The notes under the pieces were generated by a model. The model was not told the DNA's origin. It worked only from the letters and a program-made list of their open reading frames with translations, and did no database searches. The translations under genes and the position numbers were made by a program. Positions 25,259-32,969 of a stretch of 64,000 nucleotides of DNA are shown here, in pieces (the first letter of the stretch is position 1; each line of letters opens with the position of its first letter). The stretch spans positions 22,066-86,065 of the forward strand of contig JAFVTX010000002.1 in the NCBI GenBank assembly GCA_017503015.1, given 5' to 3'. The stretch is from Fibrobacter sp. Its GTDB lineage: Bacteria > Fibrobacterota > Fibrobacteria > Fibrobacterales > Fibrobacteraceae.

Positions 25259-25534
25259 TTACTTTTCGTTGCGCAATTTCTTTGCTGCCGCCACGAGATT
25301 CTTGAGGCTTGCCGTGGTTTCGATTTCGCCGCGGGTCTTGAGGCCACAATCGGGGTTTACCCACACGTTTTCTTGCGGCACCTTCGCATGCACCAGGCGG
25401 AATGCGGGAATCGCCCAGTCGAGGTATTCCTTGTGCCAGTCGCTCTTGCGGAGCGGCAGCTTTTCGCGGAGGGCGGCTTCGTCAATCTGGATAATGCGAA
25501 TGCCGTTCTTTTCGAGGTCAAGGACTTCATCGCG
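25259..25534 (-). pseudogene. metE: metE remnant (cobalamin-independent methionine synthase, C-terminal fragment)
   Basis: On the minus strand the frame RDEVLDLEKNGIRIIQIDEA, then LREKLPLRKSDW and YLDWAIPAFRLVHAKV is a MetE C-terminal sequence. It then jumps directly to NVWVNPDCGLKTRG and TTASLKNLVAAAKKLRN before the stop at 25259. In intact MetE about 70 residues lie between, including zinc ligands (a HMCYSEF-type segment); these are deleted. In-frame stop codons lie just upstream (TAG at 25537-25535) where the homology would continue. No start codon. Clearly a dead fragment. Confidence 0.85.
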
Positions 25535-25576
25535 CTACGCCAAAGCCTACATTGCAGCCCTTTTAAGGCATTGTAA

Positions 25577-25615
25577 ATAAAAAAAAGACCCCCGGCGCGG
25601 GTTACGCCAGGGGCA
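25577..25615 (-). terminator. Terminator after the sulfur-regulon porin
   Basis: Minus strand: CCCCTGGCG, loop, CGCGCCGGGGG, then TCTTTTTTTT. It is 18 bp after the porin stop. Confidence 0.8.
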
Positions 25616-25632
25616 GGTTTTTGGAGTTGTGA

Positions 25633-27042
25633 TTATTGGATGCTTGCGGTAAAGCGAGCGGCGATGGCGACATCGGCGATTTCATTTTCGCTGTAGGCGC
25701 TCAACTGAATTTTGCTGTGCTTGCCGAATTTCTTGATGAGGCTTACCGTCCAGGCGAGTTCGTCGGCATCCTTGTTCAGTTCGTCGCGGTCCTTGAAGTA
25801 TTCAAGTTCCGCGTAAAAACTGTTCAAGATACCTGCGGTCGGAATTTCGAGACCGACGAAAAACGGAGTGTAATCGGAGCCCTGGGCATATTCAGGCTTG
25901 ATGGCGTTTGCGGCCGTTAAATCTTCGCCGTCACCCGTGGTGATGTAGGCGACTTCACCATAAACGCCAAGGTTCTTGAGGAGGTAGTAGCTTGCGCGAC
26001 CCGCAATGCGGTGCGTCACTTCGGCAGTGTGCTGGATTGGGTCAAGAACGTTTCCACGGTAGGCAGCGCTGATTTTTGCATCGCCGAGCTTGAGGGTTTC
26101 TTCGGCGCGGAGGTAGCCGGTGTCGAACTTACTGTCGTATGTACCGAGCAACAAGCTGAAGCTGGAAACGCCTACATCATAGCCGATGCCGAGAGCATCA
26201 TGCTGGTAATCGCGGGCAAGGAATCCGCGCTTGCTCAGGTGCACGTCCACGTAGGTACCGAAGTTACCTGCAACGGTCCAGTCCGTACGGAAACGACCGA
26301 ACTGCGTGCTGAAATTACCGAAATCAGAGTTCCACTTGTACTTGGCGTAGTAGGTATCGGCGCTAATCTTGTCCTGTGCCGTTTTTGTAGCCTTGACATT
26401 GCCGTCTTGATCAACGGTCACGTCGGTCACGTTCTTGTTGCCAAAGGCCGGAGAGAAAATACGAATGTTGATTACCGCTTCAAAGTCATCGGAAGAATAC
26501 TTTCCACCGATGTTTGCACGCAAGAAGGAATTGTCAAGCGTATTGTCGGCATCGTTATCGTAAACGGCCTTAATGGCCTGGGCCTGCACGTTTCCGGTAA
26601 GCTTGAAAGCGGGTTCCTCTTTCGGTTTTTCAGGCGCGGCAGTTTCGGCCTTGGGGGGTTCCGCTACGGGAGCTGTAGCTGCGGGAGCTGCTTCTGCAGA
26701 AGTTTCATTTGCAGAGGCAACGGGTGCTTCGGCAGGTGCTTCCGCAACAGGAGTTTCAGCGACGGGAGTTTCGGCAGGGGCTTCTTCCACGGGTGCGCTT
26801 GTGGCCTGAGTTTCCGGAGCAGCAGTTGCTTCGGGAGCGGCGGTTGCTGAGCCGGTTGATGAGCTTGCCGAATTAGTCGAAGCATCGGCAGCCGGAGTTT
26901 CTGCTGCCGGGGCCTCAGCGGCAGGGGCCGCGGCCACAGGAGCTTCTGCTGCGGGGGCAACATCCTGTGCGAAAACGTTGGAGGCGAAAAGGGAAGTCGT
27001 AATGGCCGCTGCGGCGGCGAACTTTGCAAAATTATGATTCAT
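25633..27042 (-). CDS. Outer-membrane porin-like beta-barrel with Ala/Pro/Glu linker, sulfur-regulated
   Basis: A 469-residue exported protein. Signal peptide MNHNFAKFAAAAAITTSLFA, cleavage after ...NVFA. Residues 26-145 are low complexity (Ala, Pro, Glu, Thr) and may span periplasm or peptidoglycan. The rest alternates hydrophobic and polar residues with aromatic ends, as in a porin barrel, e.g. FKLTGNVQAQAIKAVYDND and DTYYAKYKWNSDFGNFSTQF, and ends in ARFTASIQ. It starts at sulfur promoter E with AAGGAG before ATG, so a role in taking up sulfate or a sulfur compound is inferred. The GSATAAPEA part of the linker matches an interspersed repeat. Confidence 0.75.
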   Translation of the reverse strand: MNHNFAKFAAAAAITTSLFASNVFAQDVAPAAEAPVAAAPAAEAPAAETPAADASTNSASSSTGSATAAPEATAAPETQATSAPVEEAPAETPVAETPVAEAPAEAPVASANETSAEAAPAATAPVAEPPKAETAAPEKPKEEPAFKLTGNVQAQAIKAVYDNDADNTLDNSFLRANIGGKYSSDDFEAVINIRIFSPAFGNKNVTDVTVDQDGNVKATKTAQDKISADTYYAKYKWNSDFGNFSTQFGRFRTDWTVAGNFGTYVDVHLSKRGFLARDYQHDALGIGYDVGVSSFSLLLGTYDSKFDTGYLRAEETLKLGDAKISAAYRGNVLDPIQHTAEVTHRIAGRASYYLLKNLGVYGEVAYITTGDGEDLTAANAIKPEYAQGSDYTPFFVGLEIPTAGILNSFYAELEYFKDRDELNKDADELAWTVSLIKKFGKHSKIQLSAYSENEIADVAIAARFTASIQ

Positions 27043-27094
27043 TCTTAAACTCCTTGGTTATGGTTATTTTTTTAGTTCTTCTTTTGTGCGCACA

Positions 27095-27163
27095 AATATA
27101 GAAGGCACTTTTTATTTTGTCCAATACTTTAATTTTATGCGGAGTTATCGTTTTTTGCTATAA
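27095..27163 (-). promoter_or_regulatory. Sulfur-regulon promoter, copy E (porin)
   Basis: Minus strand: TTGGAC (27124-27119), 18-bp spacer, TATATT (27100-27095). Upstream block: CGATAACTCCGCATAAAATT and AAAGTATTGGAC, starting TATAGCAAAAAAC. Leader about 46 nt. Confidence 0.86.
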
Positions 27164-27164
27164 A

Positions 27165-27190
27165 AAATCCCCGTCTTCGCGGGGGATGAC
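27165..27190. repeat. Short palindromic repeat, probably cysN terminator
   Basis: AAATCCCCGTCTTCGCGGGG then GATGAC. On the minus strand CCCCGCGAAGACGGGG is followed by ATTTTTT, so this copy doubles as the terminator of the aprA-aprB-cysD-cysN operon. Confidence 0.65.
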
Positions 27191-27208
27191 GATGGCGTGC
27201 ACCGACTG

Positions 27209-28894
27209 TTACTTTATCACAACTTTTCGATACGTGTCGAAAGCGGCCCACTTGCGGAAGAATTCTTCTCGTCCAAATTCACCTGCTTCGGCATATTCGC
27301 GCAGAAGCCTTGAAACATCTTCGTCGGAGAACACCTTGATTTCAAAGCCTCGCCCGTTGATGACGGGGAATCCGTCGTAAAGATATTTGGCCGATTCCGT
27401 AATTTCGGCAATTCGCTTGCCGCGCACCTTCACGGCTACGCTGTCACGCAAGATGATAATGTCGAAATCGTCGGGATAGTGGTAGCTTTCGCCTACGGTC
27501 GGGATTTCGTCACCGACAGTGTAGTGCTGCCTTACGGGCTGCTGCTTCACCACGGAGAGTGTCGCCGTGTCGTAGAAAAATTCTTCGAAGATTTCTCCAC
27601 GACCGTGGCGTTCACCCTGCACGAATTCAGCCTTTTCGCCTGCGGCAATCTGCCTTTCAAAAAGATCTTCCACGACTCCACAAGCCGATGTCGCATGGGT
27701 CACGCGGTCGATCAAAATCAGTTCGCCCAAGGTCTTGTGCTTCTCGAAAAGGTCCACGACAATTCCTTCGGCAAATACAATTTCAACAACGGCGATGCCA
27801 TTCTTGTTGAGCGTTTCAGTAGCCTGGTGTGCACCCGTATTCACGTCAATCGCATACTCGATTTTAGTGAGTATTCCGGGAATCGTTTTCGTCCCGAGTT
27901 TTACAAGGTAGTCCTTGCCGAGCGAAAGCGGTTCGTCATCCATCCACAGGAGCGAAGCCTTGATTTTCTTGTAGCTTCCGATGTCAGTGTCTTTGGCGAG
28001 CACGCAACCTCTAGAAACATCCACTTCGCGGTCCAGCGAAATGGTCACAGGTTCACCGGCGTGAGCCTCTTCCACATTCTTGTCGCCACGCAGGATTCCC
28101 TTGACGGTCGCCTTCTCGTTGCTCGGGAGGCTAGTAACCGTATCGCCCACGCGGATAATACCCGCTTCGATCTGTCCCTGGAACCCGCGAAAAGTGCGGT
28201 CCGGGCGGCATACGCGCTGCACGGGCAGGTAAAAACCCGCTTCGGTTTGCGCATCGTCGATGTCGATGGTTTCAAGGTAATCCAAGAGGGCCTTGCCCTG
28301 GTACCAGGCGATGTTCTTGGATTTCACCGTCACGTTGTCGCCTTCGGTAGCCGAAAGCGGAATCACGTAAACGCTGTGGAGCGAAAGTTCGTCGCTCAGT
28401 TCGTTGATTTGCTTCAGGATTTCTTCGAAGCGTTCCTGGCTATAGCCCACAAGATCCATCTTGTTCACAGCAAAGACAAAGTAGCGGATACCCATGAGCT
28501 TGCAGATGCGGGCGTGACGGCGGGTCTGCACAAGCACACCCTGCGAGGCATCCACAAGAATCACGGAGAGGTCTGCAAACGAGGCGCCCACGGCCATGTT
28601 ACGGGTGTATTCCTCATGCCCCGGCGTATCTGCCACAATGAAACTGCGGTTGTCCGTCGTAAAGTAACGGTACGCGACATCGATGGTAATGCCCTGCTCG
28701 CGTTCCGCCATCAGGCCGTCCAGCAAAAGGGAATAGTCAATTTTTCCGCTGCGGCTACCGACTTTGCTGTCGAGCTCCAGAGCCTTTTCCTGGTCAGCGT
28801 AAAGCAACTTGGAATCGTAAAGGATATGCCCGATGAGTGTAGATTTTCCGTCGTCCACCGAGCCGCATGTAATAAACTTCAACAAACCATTCAT
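27209..28894 (-). CDS. cysN: Sulfate adenylyltransferase large subunit CysN with C-terminal extension
   Basis: GTPase subunit of ATP sulfurylase; GTP hydrolysis drives formation of adenosine 5'-phosphosulfate. Residues 1-420 are EF-Tu-like with GSVDDGKST, DTPGHEEY and NKMDLV. At 561 residues it is about 90 longer than typical CysN. The extra C-terminal part, from about GVVEDLFERQIAAGEKAEF to RKWAAFDTYRKVVIK, is not an APS-kinase domain (no second Walker A) and I do not recognise it. Start overlaps the cysD stop. Last gene of the APS operon. Confidence 0.93.
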   Translation of the reverse strand: MNGLLKFITCGSVDDGKSTLIGHILYDSKLLYADQEKALELDSKVGSRSGKIDYSLLLDGLMAEREQGITIDVAYRYFTTDNRSFIVADTPGHEEYTRNMAVGASFADLSVILVDASQGVLVQTRRHARICKLMGIRYFVFAVNKMDLVGYSQERFEEILKQINELSDELSLHSVYVIPLSATEGDNVTVKSKNIAWYQGKALLDYLETIDIDDAQTEAGFYLPVQRVCRPDRTFRGFQGQIEAGIIRVGDTVTSLPSNEKATVKGILRGDKNVEEAHAGEPVTISLDREVDVSRGCVLAKDTDIGSYKKIKASLLWMDDEPLSLGKDYLVKLGTKTIPGILTKIEYAIDVNTGAHQATETLNKNGIAVVEIVFAEGIVVDLFEKHKTLGELILIDRVTHATSACGVVEDLFERQIAAGEKAEFVQGERHGRGEIFEEFFYDTATLSVVKQQPVRQHYTVGDEIPTVGESYHYPDDFDIIILRDSVAVKVRGKRIAEITESAKYLYDGFPVINGRGFEIKVFSDEDVSRLLREYAEAGEFGREEFFRKWAAFDTYRKVVIK

Positions 28895-29793
28895 TAGAAA
28901 TATCCCTCCCTCTTGCGGCGTTCCATGCTGCCTGCGGCTTCGTTGTCAATGACGCGGGAAGTGCGTTCCGAGGATACTGCACTCAATGTTTCGTTGATGA
29001 TTTCGTCGAGTGTGGTGGCAGTCGATTCAATGCCACCCGTGAGCGGGTAACAGCCCAGTGTACGGAAACGCACCGACTTGATTTCGGGCGTTTCGCCTTC
29101 GCGAAGCGGGAAGCGGTCATCGTCCACCATGATGATGTTGCCGTCGCGCACCACGACCGGGCGCGGGGCCGCAAAGTACAGCGGAACAATATCAATCTTT
29201 TCGCGCTTGATGTACTGCCAAATGTCTTTTTCGGTCCAGTTCGAAATCGGGAAAACGCGGATGCTTTCGCCCTTGTTGATTTTGGTATTGTAAAGTTTCC
29301 ACATTTCAGGGCGCTGGTTTTTCGGGTCCCAGGCATGTGCAGAATTGCGAAAAGAGAAAATCCTCTCCTTGGCGCGGGATTTTTCTTCGTCACGGCGGCC
29401 ACCGCCAAAGGCAGCGGTAAAGCCGTACTTGTTGAGTGCCTGCTTCAAGGCCTGCGTCTTCATGATATCGGTATAGGCGGCACCGTGGTCAAACGGGTTG
29501 ATGCCCTGCTTGACGCCGTCCTGGTTGATGTATTCCAGCATTTCGATGCCGAGCTTTTTCGCGATGTTGTCGCGGAACTCGATCATCTCGCGGAACTTCC
29601 ACGTGGTATTCACGTGCAGAAACGGGAAAGGCGGCTTTTCGGGGTAAAAGGCCTTCATGGCCAAATGCAACATGACGGAACTGTCCTTGCCGATAGAGTA
29701 GAGCATCACCGGCTTTTCGCATTCGGCAGCGACTTCGCGGATGATGTAAATTGCTTCGGCTTCCAGTTCGTCGAGATGTGAATATTCGCTCAA
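28894..29793 (-). CDS. cysD: Sulfate adenylyltransferase small subunit CysD
   Basis: PP-loop enzyme that adenylates sulfate, 299 residues. [17 protein letters not shown] is the PP-loop, and [34 protein letters not shown] and [10 protein letters not shown] are conserved CysD segments. Works with CysN. It follows aprB after a short repeat and precedes cysN with an overlap. Confidence 0.95.
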   Translation of the reverse strand: MSEYSHLDELEAEAIYIIREVAAECEKPVMLYSIGKDSSVMLHLAMKAFYPEKPPFPFLHVNTTWKFREMIEFRDNIAKKLGIEMLEYINQDGVKQGINPFDHGAAYTDIMKTQALKQALNKYGFTAAFGGGRRDEEKSRAKERIFSFRNSAHAWDPKNQRPEMWKLYNTKINKGESIRVFPISNWTEKDIWQYIKREKIDIVPLYFAAPRPVVVRDGNIIMVDDDRFPLREGETPEIKSVRFRTLGCYPLTGGIESTATTLDEIINETLSAVSSERTSRVIDNEAAGSMERRKREGYF

Positions 29794-29810
29794 GTTAAAT
29801 CTCCATTAAG

Positions 29811-29834
29811 ATTCCGGGTCAAGCCCGGAATGAC
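29811..29834. repeat. Short palindromic repeat (ATTCCGGGTCAAGCCCGG type)
   Basis: ATTCCGGG and CCCGGAAT are perfect arms around TCAAG, followed by GAC. An identical core occurs at 32831-32855. It lies between cysD and aprB. Confidence 0.7.
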
Positions 29835-29848
29835 GATTTGTGAAATTC

Positions 29849-30175
29849 CTAGTATTTGTTCGATTCCTTGGGGTCAATGTCGATAGTCTTGACACTTCCG
29901 TCGTTCAACTCAAAAATCCAACGCACGATATCGTTCTTTTGGCCCTTGACCTTTTCGGTGTGCACCTTGCAGCCCTTGCCGCCAATGTCTTCGCCGAGGA
30001 AAAACCGGATGGCGTGAACGGGGCATTCCTTGATGCACGAGATGCAACCCCAGCAGTCCTTGGGATACTTGATAAACGCTTTTTTGCCTTCGTTTATCTT
30101 GATTAACGTGCCGGGGCAAACGTCGTGGCAGCGCCCGCAACCGATGCACTTGCCTTGATCAATGCTGATGCTCAT
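29849..30175 (-). CDS. aprB: Adenylylsulfate reductase beta subunit AprB
   Basis: Ferredoxin-like electron-transfer subunit of APS reductase, 108 residues. Two [4Fe-4S] motifs: CIGCGRCHDVC and CWGCISCIKEC. ATG 30175 overlaps the 3' end of aprA by 17 bp; the longer frame to 30235 lies wholly inside aprA and is not used. AprBA is usually part of dissimilatory sulfate reduction or sulfur oxidation, but here it sits with CysD/CysN in an assimilation operon. Confidence 0.92.
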   Translation of the reverse strand: MSISIDQGKCIGCGRCHDVCPGTLIKINEGKKAFIKYPKDCWGCISCIKECPVHAIRFFLGEDIGGKGCKVHTEKVKGQKNDIVRWIFELNDGSVKTIDIDPKESNKY

Positions 30176-31949
30176 AGTTCCTTTGCCCTTCTGTGGTGAG
30201 TTCGCGCAAGATAATTTTGATTTCGCCGTTTTCAAGACGCGAATTCACGTACTTGCGGAAATGTTCGTTGTCTTTTTCGGGATAGTCGGTGTTTTCGGCA
30301 AAGCTGTGCCAACGTGTTTCATGGCGTGCCGAGAGGTGCGCAATCACGCTCTTGCAGACCGTCAGGCGTTCCTTGAGTTCGTAGATGTACATCACCTCTT
30401 GTAGGTCGGCGGCACGCAGGGAATCCGTGCGGGCCTCAATCTTCTTGATTTCTTCAAGAGCAACTGCTAACTGATTTTCGCTATAACGATAGCCTGTCTT
30501 GATGCCGCCTGCAAAAGCGTCCATAGCTGTTTGCATCGTTTCTTCAAGGTGTTCGACGGTGTCTCCGCCTTCGTCACGGGCTTTTTCGAAGGTGTTATTG
30601 ACTCGTTTGCCAAGGAACTTCTTGATTTCTGCGACATGTTCTGCAACCTCCCCTTCCGAAATTTTTTCCAACAGATTCACGCTCGATATGCCAGGTCCCT
30701 GAGCTTGCCGAAGGGCCGACAAACTCTCTATATATTCCACCGCGCTTTTCGCGGCAATCTCGCCTTCGGCAAGGGCCCCTGTTACGTACTTTTGCGGGGC
30801 ACCACCGGCAACATCGCCCGCAGCATAGAGCCCTTCGATAGTCGTTGCGCGTTTGGTATCCACCCAGTAACCGCTTGCGGTGTGGCCGCCCACGATGTAG
30901 GGTTCCGTACCTTCGATTTCCACATTCGCTTTCGACGGAGTGCCGTTTTCAATCCAGCGAATCGTCTGCGATGGCGCCATGTTCAGGTAAGCCTTCAAAA
31001 GCGATTCTTCCTGCTCGGGCGTAATCCCGATGGTGCGCAGGTAGCACGGCCCGCGACCTTCCAGATTTTCGGCTACCGTACCGTACACGCGTTCCGAAGT
31101 AGAAATCCCGTACTTGGTCTCATAAACTTCTCCGAGCGCATTCACCTGCTTGGCGCCAACGCCCTGCGCGAGCGTCCCCGTCGGGGCAATCGTATCCTTG
31201 CAACGGAGCGCAATAAAACGCATCTCGAATGTGGTCATCTCGGCACCGTGACGGATTCCCATGGCGTAACCCGCGCCCGTATTGAACGGCGGGTACCACA
31301 TCTTGTGGCGCGAAAATCCCGGATTGTTCGGGCGGTAAAGTCCGGCGGCACCGCCCGTCGCGATAATCACCGCACCCGCCTCGATGGCGTAAAAAGTATC
31401 GTTCTCGATTCCAAAACCGAACGCCCCGTCAATCCTGTTGTCGTGAACGGAAAAATCGAAAACGTTCACGTGGTTCAGCACGGTCACATTGGGGAGCTTC
31501 TTGACGGCATCGGCCAAAATCGGCTTAATGTTTTCGCCGTTGATTTTGATGTTGCGATTTCCTCGCGTCACATATTTGCCATCTTTATCTTTCAAGATGA
31601 CAAGCCCCAAGTTTTCCAGATGCGCAGTGACTTCGTTGAACTTCTCGGAGATGGAATAGAGCAAATCCTCGCGGACGATTCCGTCGGCATCCTTCTTGGC
31701 ATATTCCACGTAGTCCCTGGGCGTGCGGCCTTCGGTAATGTAGGCGTTCAGGGCGTTTACGCCAGCGGCAAGACAACCGCTCCGCTTGATGTTCGCCTTT
31801 TCTACGACGAGTATCTTGAGGCGGGCGCCTTTATTTTCCGCGGCATCCTGTACCCCGTCGGCATTACTTTCGGCAGTAATAGCGGCATAACAGCCGGCCG
31901 TCCCGCCGCCTATAATCAGCAAATCCGTTTTAAGCCGTTCTATCTTCAC
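30159..31949 (-). CDS. aprA: Adenylylsulfate reductase alpha subunit AprA
   Basis: FAD enzyme that reduces adenosine 5'-phosphosulfate to sulfite and AMP, 596 residues. The FAD loop is LLIIGGGTAGCYAA; VEKANIKRSGCLAAGVNAL, GRGPCYLRT and YVTGALAEGEIA are AprA-type segments. GTG 31949 is chosen: GGAG stands five bases before it, and an apparent start at 32009 lies upstream of the -10 box. Around residues 430-440 the peptide LRQAQGPG comes from an absorbed interspersed repeat (CTGAGCTTGCCGAAGGGCC near 30700). First gene of aprA-aprB-cysD-cysN. Confidence 0.92.
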   Translation of the reverse strand: MKIERLKTDLLIIGGGTAGCYAAITAESNADGVQDAAENKGARLKILVVEKANIKRSGCLAAGVNALNAYITEGRTPRDYVEYAKKDADGIVREDLLYSISEKFNEVTAHLENLGLVILKDKDGKYVTRGNRNIKINGENIKPILADAVKKLPNVTVLNHVNVFDFSVHDNRIDGAFGFGIENDTFYAIEAGAVIIATGGAAGLYRPNNPGFSRHKMWYPPFNTGAGYAMGIRHGAEMTTFEMRFIALRCKDTIAPTGTLAQGVGAKQVNALGEVYETKYGISTSERVYGTVAENLEGRGPCYLRTIGITPEQEESLLKAYLNMAPSQTIRWIENGTPSKANVEIEGTEPYIVGGHTASGYWVDTKRATTIEGLYAAGDVAGGAPQKYVTGALAEGEIAAKSAVEYIESLSALRQAQGPGISSVNLLEKISEGEVAEHVAEIKKFLGKRVNNTFEKARDEGGDTVEHLEETMQTAMDAFAGGIKTGYRYSENQLAVALEEIKKIEARTDSLRAADLQEVMYIYELKERLTVCKSVIAHLSARHETRWHSFAENTDYPEKDNEHFRKYVNSRLENGEIKIILRELTTEGQRNYEHQH

Positions 31950-31979
31950 AGCATCTCCGTACAACTTTTGGTGCTGCCA

Positions 31980-32047
31980 AATATAGAACGGGATTTTCAC
32001 CCCGTCCAATATTATATTTTTATGGTGTTTTATAGAATTTTGCTATA
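31980..32047 (-). promoter_or_regulatory. Sulfur-regulon promoter, copy F (aprA operon)
   Basis: Minus strand: TTGGAC (32009-32004), 18-bp spacer, TATATT (31985-31980). The upstream block is the most diverged of the seven (AAACACCATAAAAATATAAT), but starts TATAGCAAAATTC. Leader about 24 nt. Confidence 0.82.
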
Positions 32048-32054
32048 ACGCAAA

Positions 32055-32103
32055 AAGAAAAAAGGCGCTCCCGAAAAAGGACTTCGAATCTCCCGGGAGC
32101 GCC
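32055..32103 (-). terminator. Terminator after the CMD-family gene
   Basis: Minus strand arms GGCGCTCCCGGGAG and TCGGGAGCGCC, then TTTTTTC. It closes the monocistronic gene at 32126. Confidence 0.85.
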
Positions 32104-32125
32104 AGCTTGTACGGAGAGTACAAAC

Positions 32126-32683
32126 TTATTTGATGTCTTTTCTCCAGGTGGCGGGCTTGAATTCGCCTACGATGGGGAGAAGACGCTGGTCCACGTCGAT
32201 TTTCAGCACCGAGTTGAAGTTGTTGGTGGCGATCATCTGGGCGGCAAAGCCCACGATGGCCACAATCTCGGAATCGTTGTAGAACTTGCGCAGTTCCTCG
32301 AAGTAGCTGTCCGGAACGGCGGTGGGGTCCTTCACGATTTGCCTTGCGAGCTTCACGAGAATCTCTTCGTTCTTCTCGTATTCAAAGCCGTTGGGGTCGA
32401 TACCGAGAGCCTTCAGGTCGCTGATAAAAAACAGCGAGCAGAGCTGGCAACTGTTGGTGGTAGAAATGGCGTGGGCGTAAACGGTGGCGGCGCGCTGCCC
32501 GATGATTTCTACGAGTCGAGCCCAGCTGGTGTACCAACCCATAAAGGCGTCGAATGTCGCGTAGTCCTGCAGCAGCGCACGCTTCATGTTGGTAATCTTG
32601 CCGGTAGAGACGAGCTTTTCGTAGGCTTCCTTTGCCTTGCCCTGGGCTTCGTCAACGGATTCAATAAATTTTACTCTTGCCAT
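32126..32683 (-). CDS. Carboxymuconolactone decarboxylase/AhpD-family protein, sulfur-regulated
   Basis: A 185-residue alpha-helical AhpD-fold protein with a redox pair SCQLC in TTNSCQLCSLFF. AhpD-like members use such cysteines in peroxide or thiol chemistry. ATG 32683 has GGAGAG upstream. It is transcribed alone from sulfur promoter G and closed by a terminator, so it is a dedicated regulon member. Substrate unknown; a role in disulfide or reactive-sulfur handling is only an inference. Confidence 0.8.
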   Translation of the reverse strand: MARVKFIESVDEAQGKAKEAYEKLVSTGKITNMKRALLQDYATFDAFMGWYTSWARLVEIIGQRAATVYAHAISTTNSCQLCSLFFISDLKALGIDPNGFEYEKNEEILVKLARQIVKDPTAVPDSYFEELRKFYNDSEIVAIVGFAAQMIATNNFNSVLKIDVDQRLLPIVGEFKPATWRKDIK

Positions 32684-32729
32684 ATTTTGCACTCTCCTTT
32701 GGTGCGTCTGCACCGTTTTTTTTGCGCAA

Positions 32730-32798
32730 AATATAGAAGCGGTTTTTTACGTTGTCCAATACTAAATTTTTATGCGGAGTTATCAGTTTTTTTTATAA
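32730..32798 (-). promoter_or_regulatory. Sulfur-regulon promoter, copy G (CMD-family gene)
   Basis: Minus strand: TTGGAC (32759-32754), 18-bp spacer, TATATT (32735-32730). Upstream block: CTGATAACTCCGCATAAAAA then TTTAGTATTGGAC, starting TTATAAAAAAAAC. Confidence 0.87.
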
Positions 32799-32830
32799 GG
32801 AAAGGAGTTATGTGTTTGATTTGTTATCTA

Positions 32831-32855
32831 GATTCCGGGTCAAGCCCGGAATGAC
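32831..32855. repeat. Short palindromic repeat (ATTCCGGGTCAAGCCCGG type)
   Basis: Same core as 29811-29834, with perfect ATTCCGGG/CCCGGAAT arms. It lies upstream of promoter G, in the gap before the porin terminator region. Confidence 0.7.
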
Positions 32856-32969
32856 GTAGGAGCTGAGTGATGCAGAAGAACGCAAGCATATCGTGTACAA
32901 TTGCAAAAAGAAAAGAACCGCAGCGATTGCCGCGGTCCCTTGGTTTTTGGGGAAATCTGAATTTGTGAA

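Noticed and set aside
32007..32009. Apparent aprA start codon at 32009
   Set aside because: It lies upstream of the -10 box of promoter F; GTG 31949 with a GGAG site is the better start.
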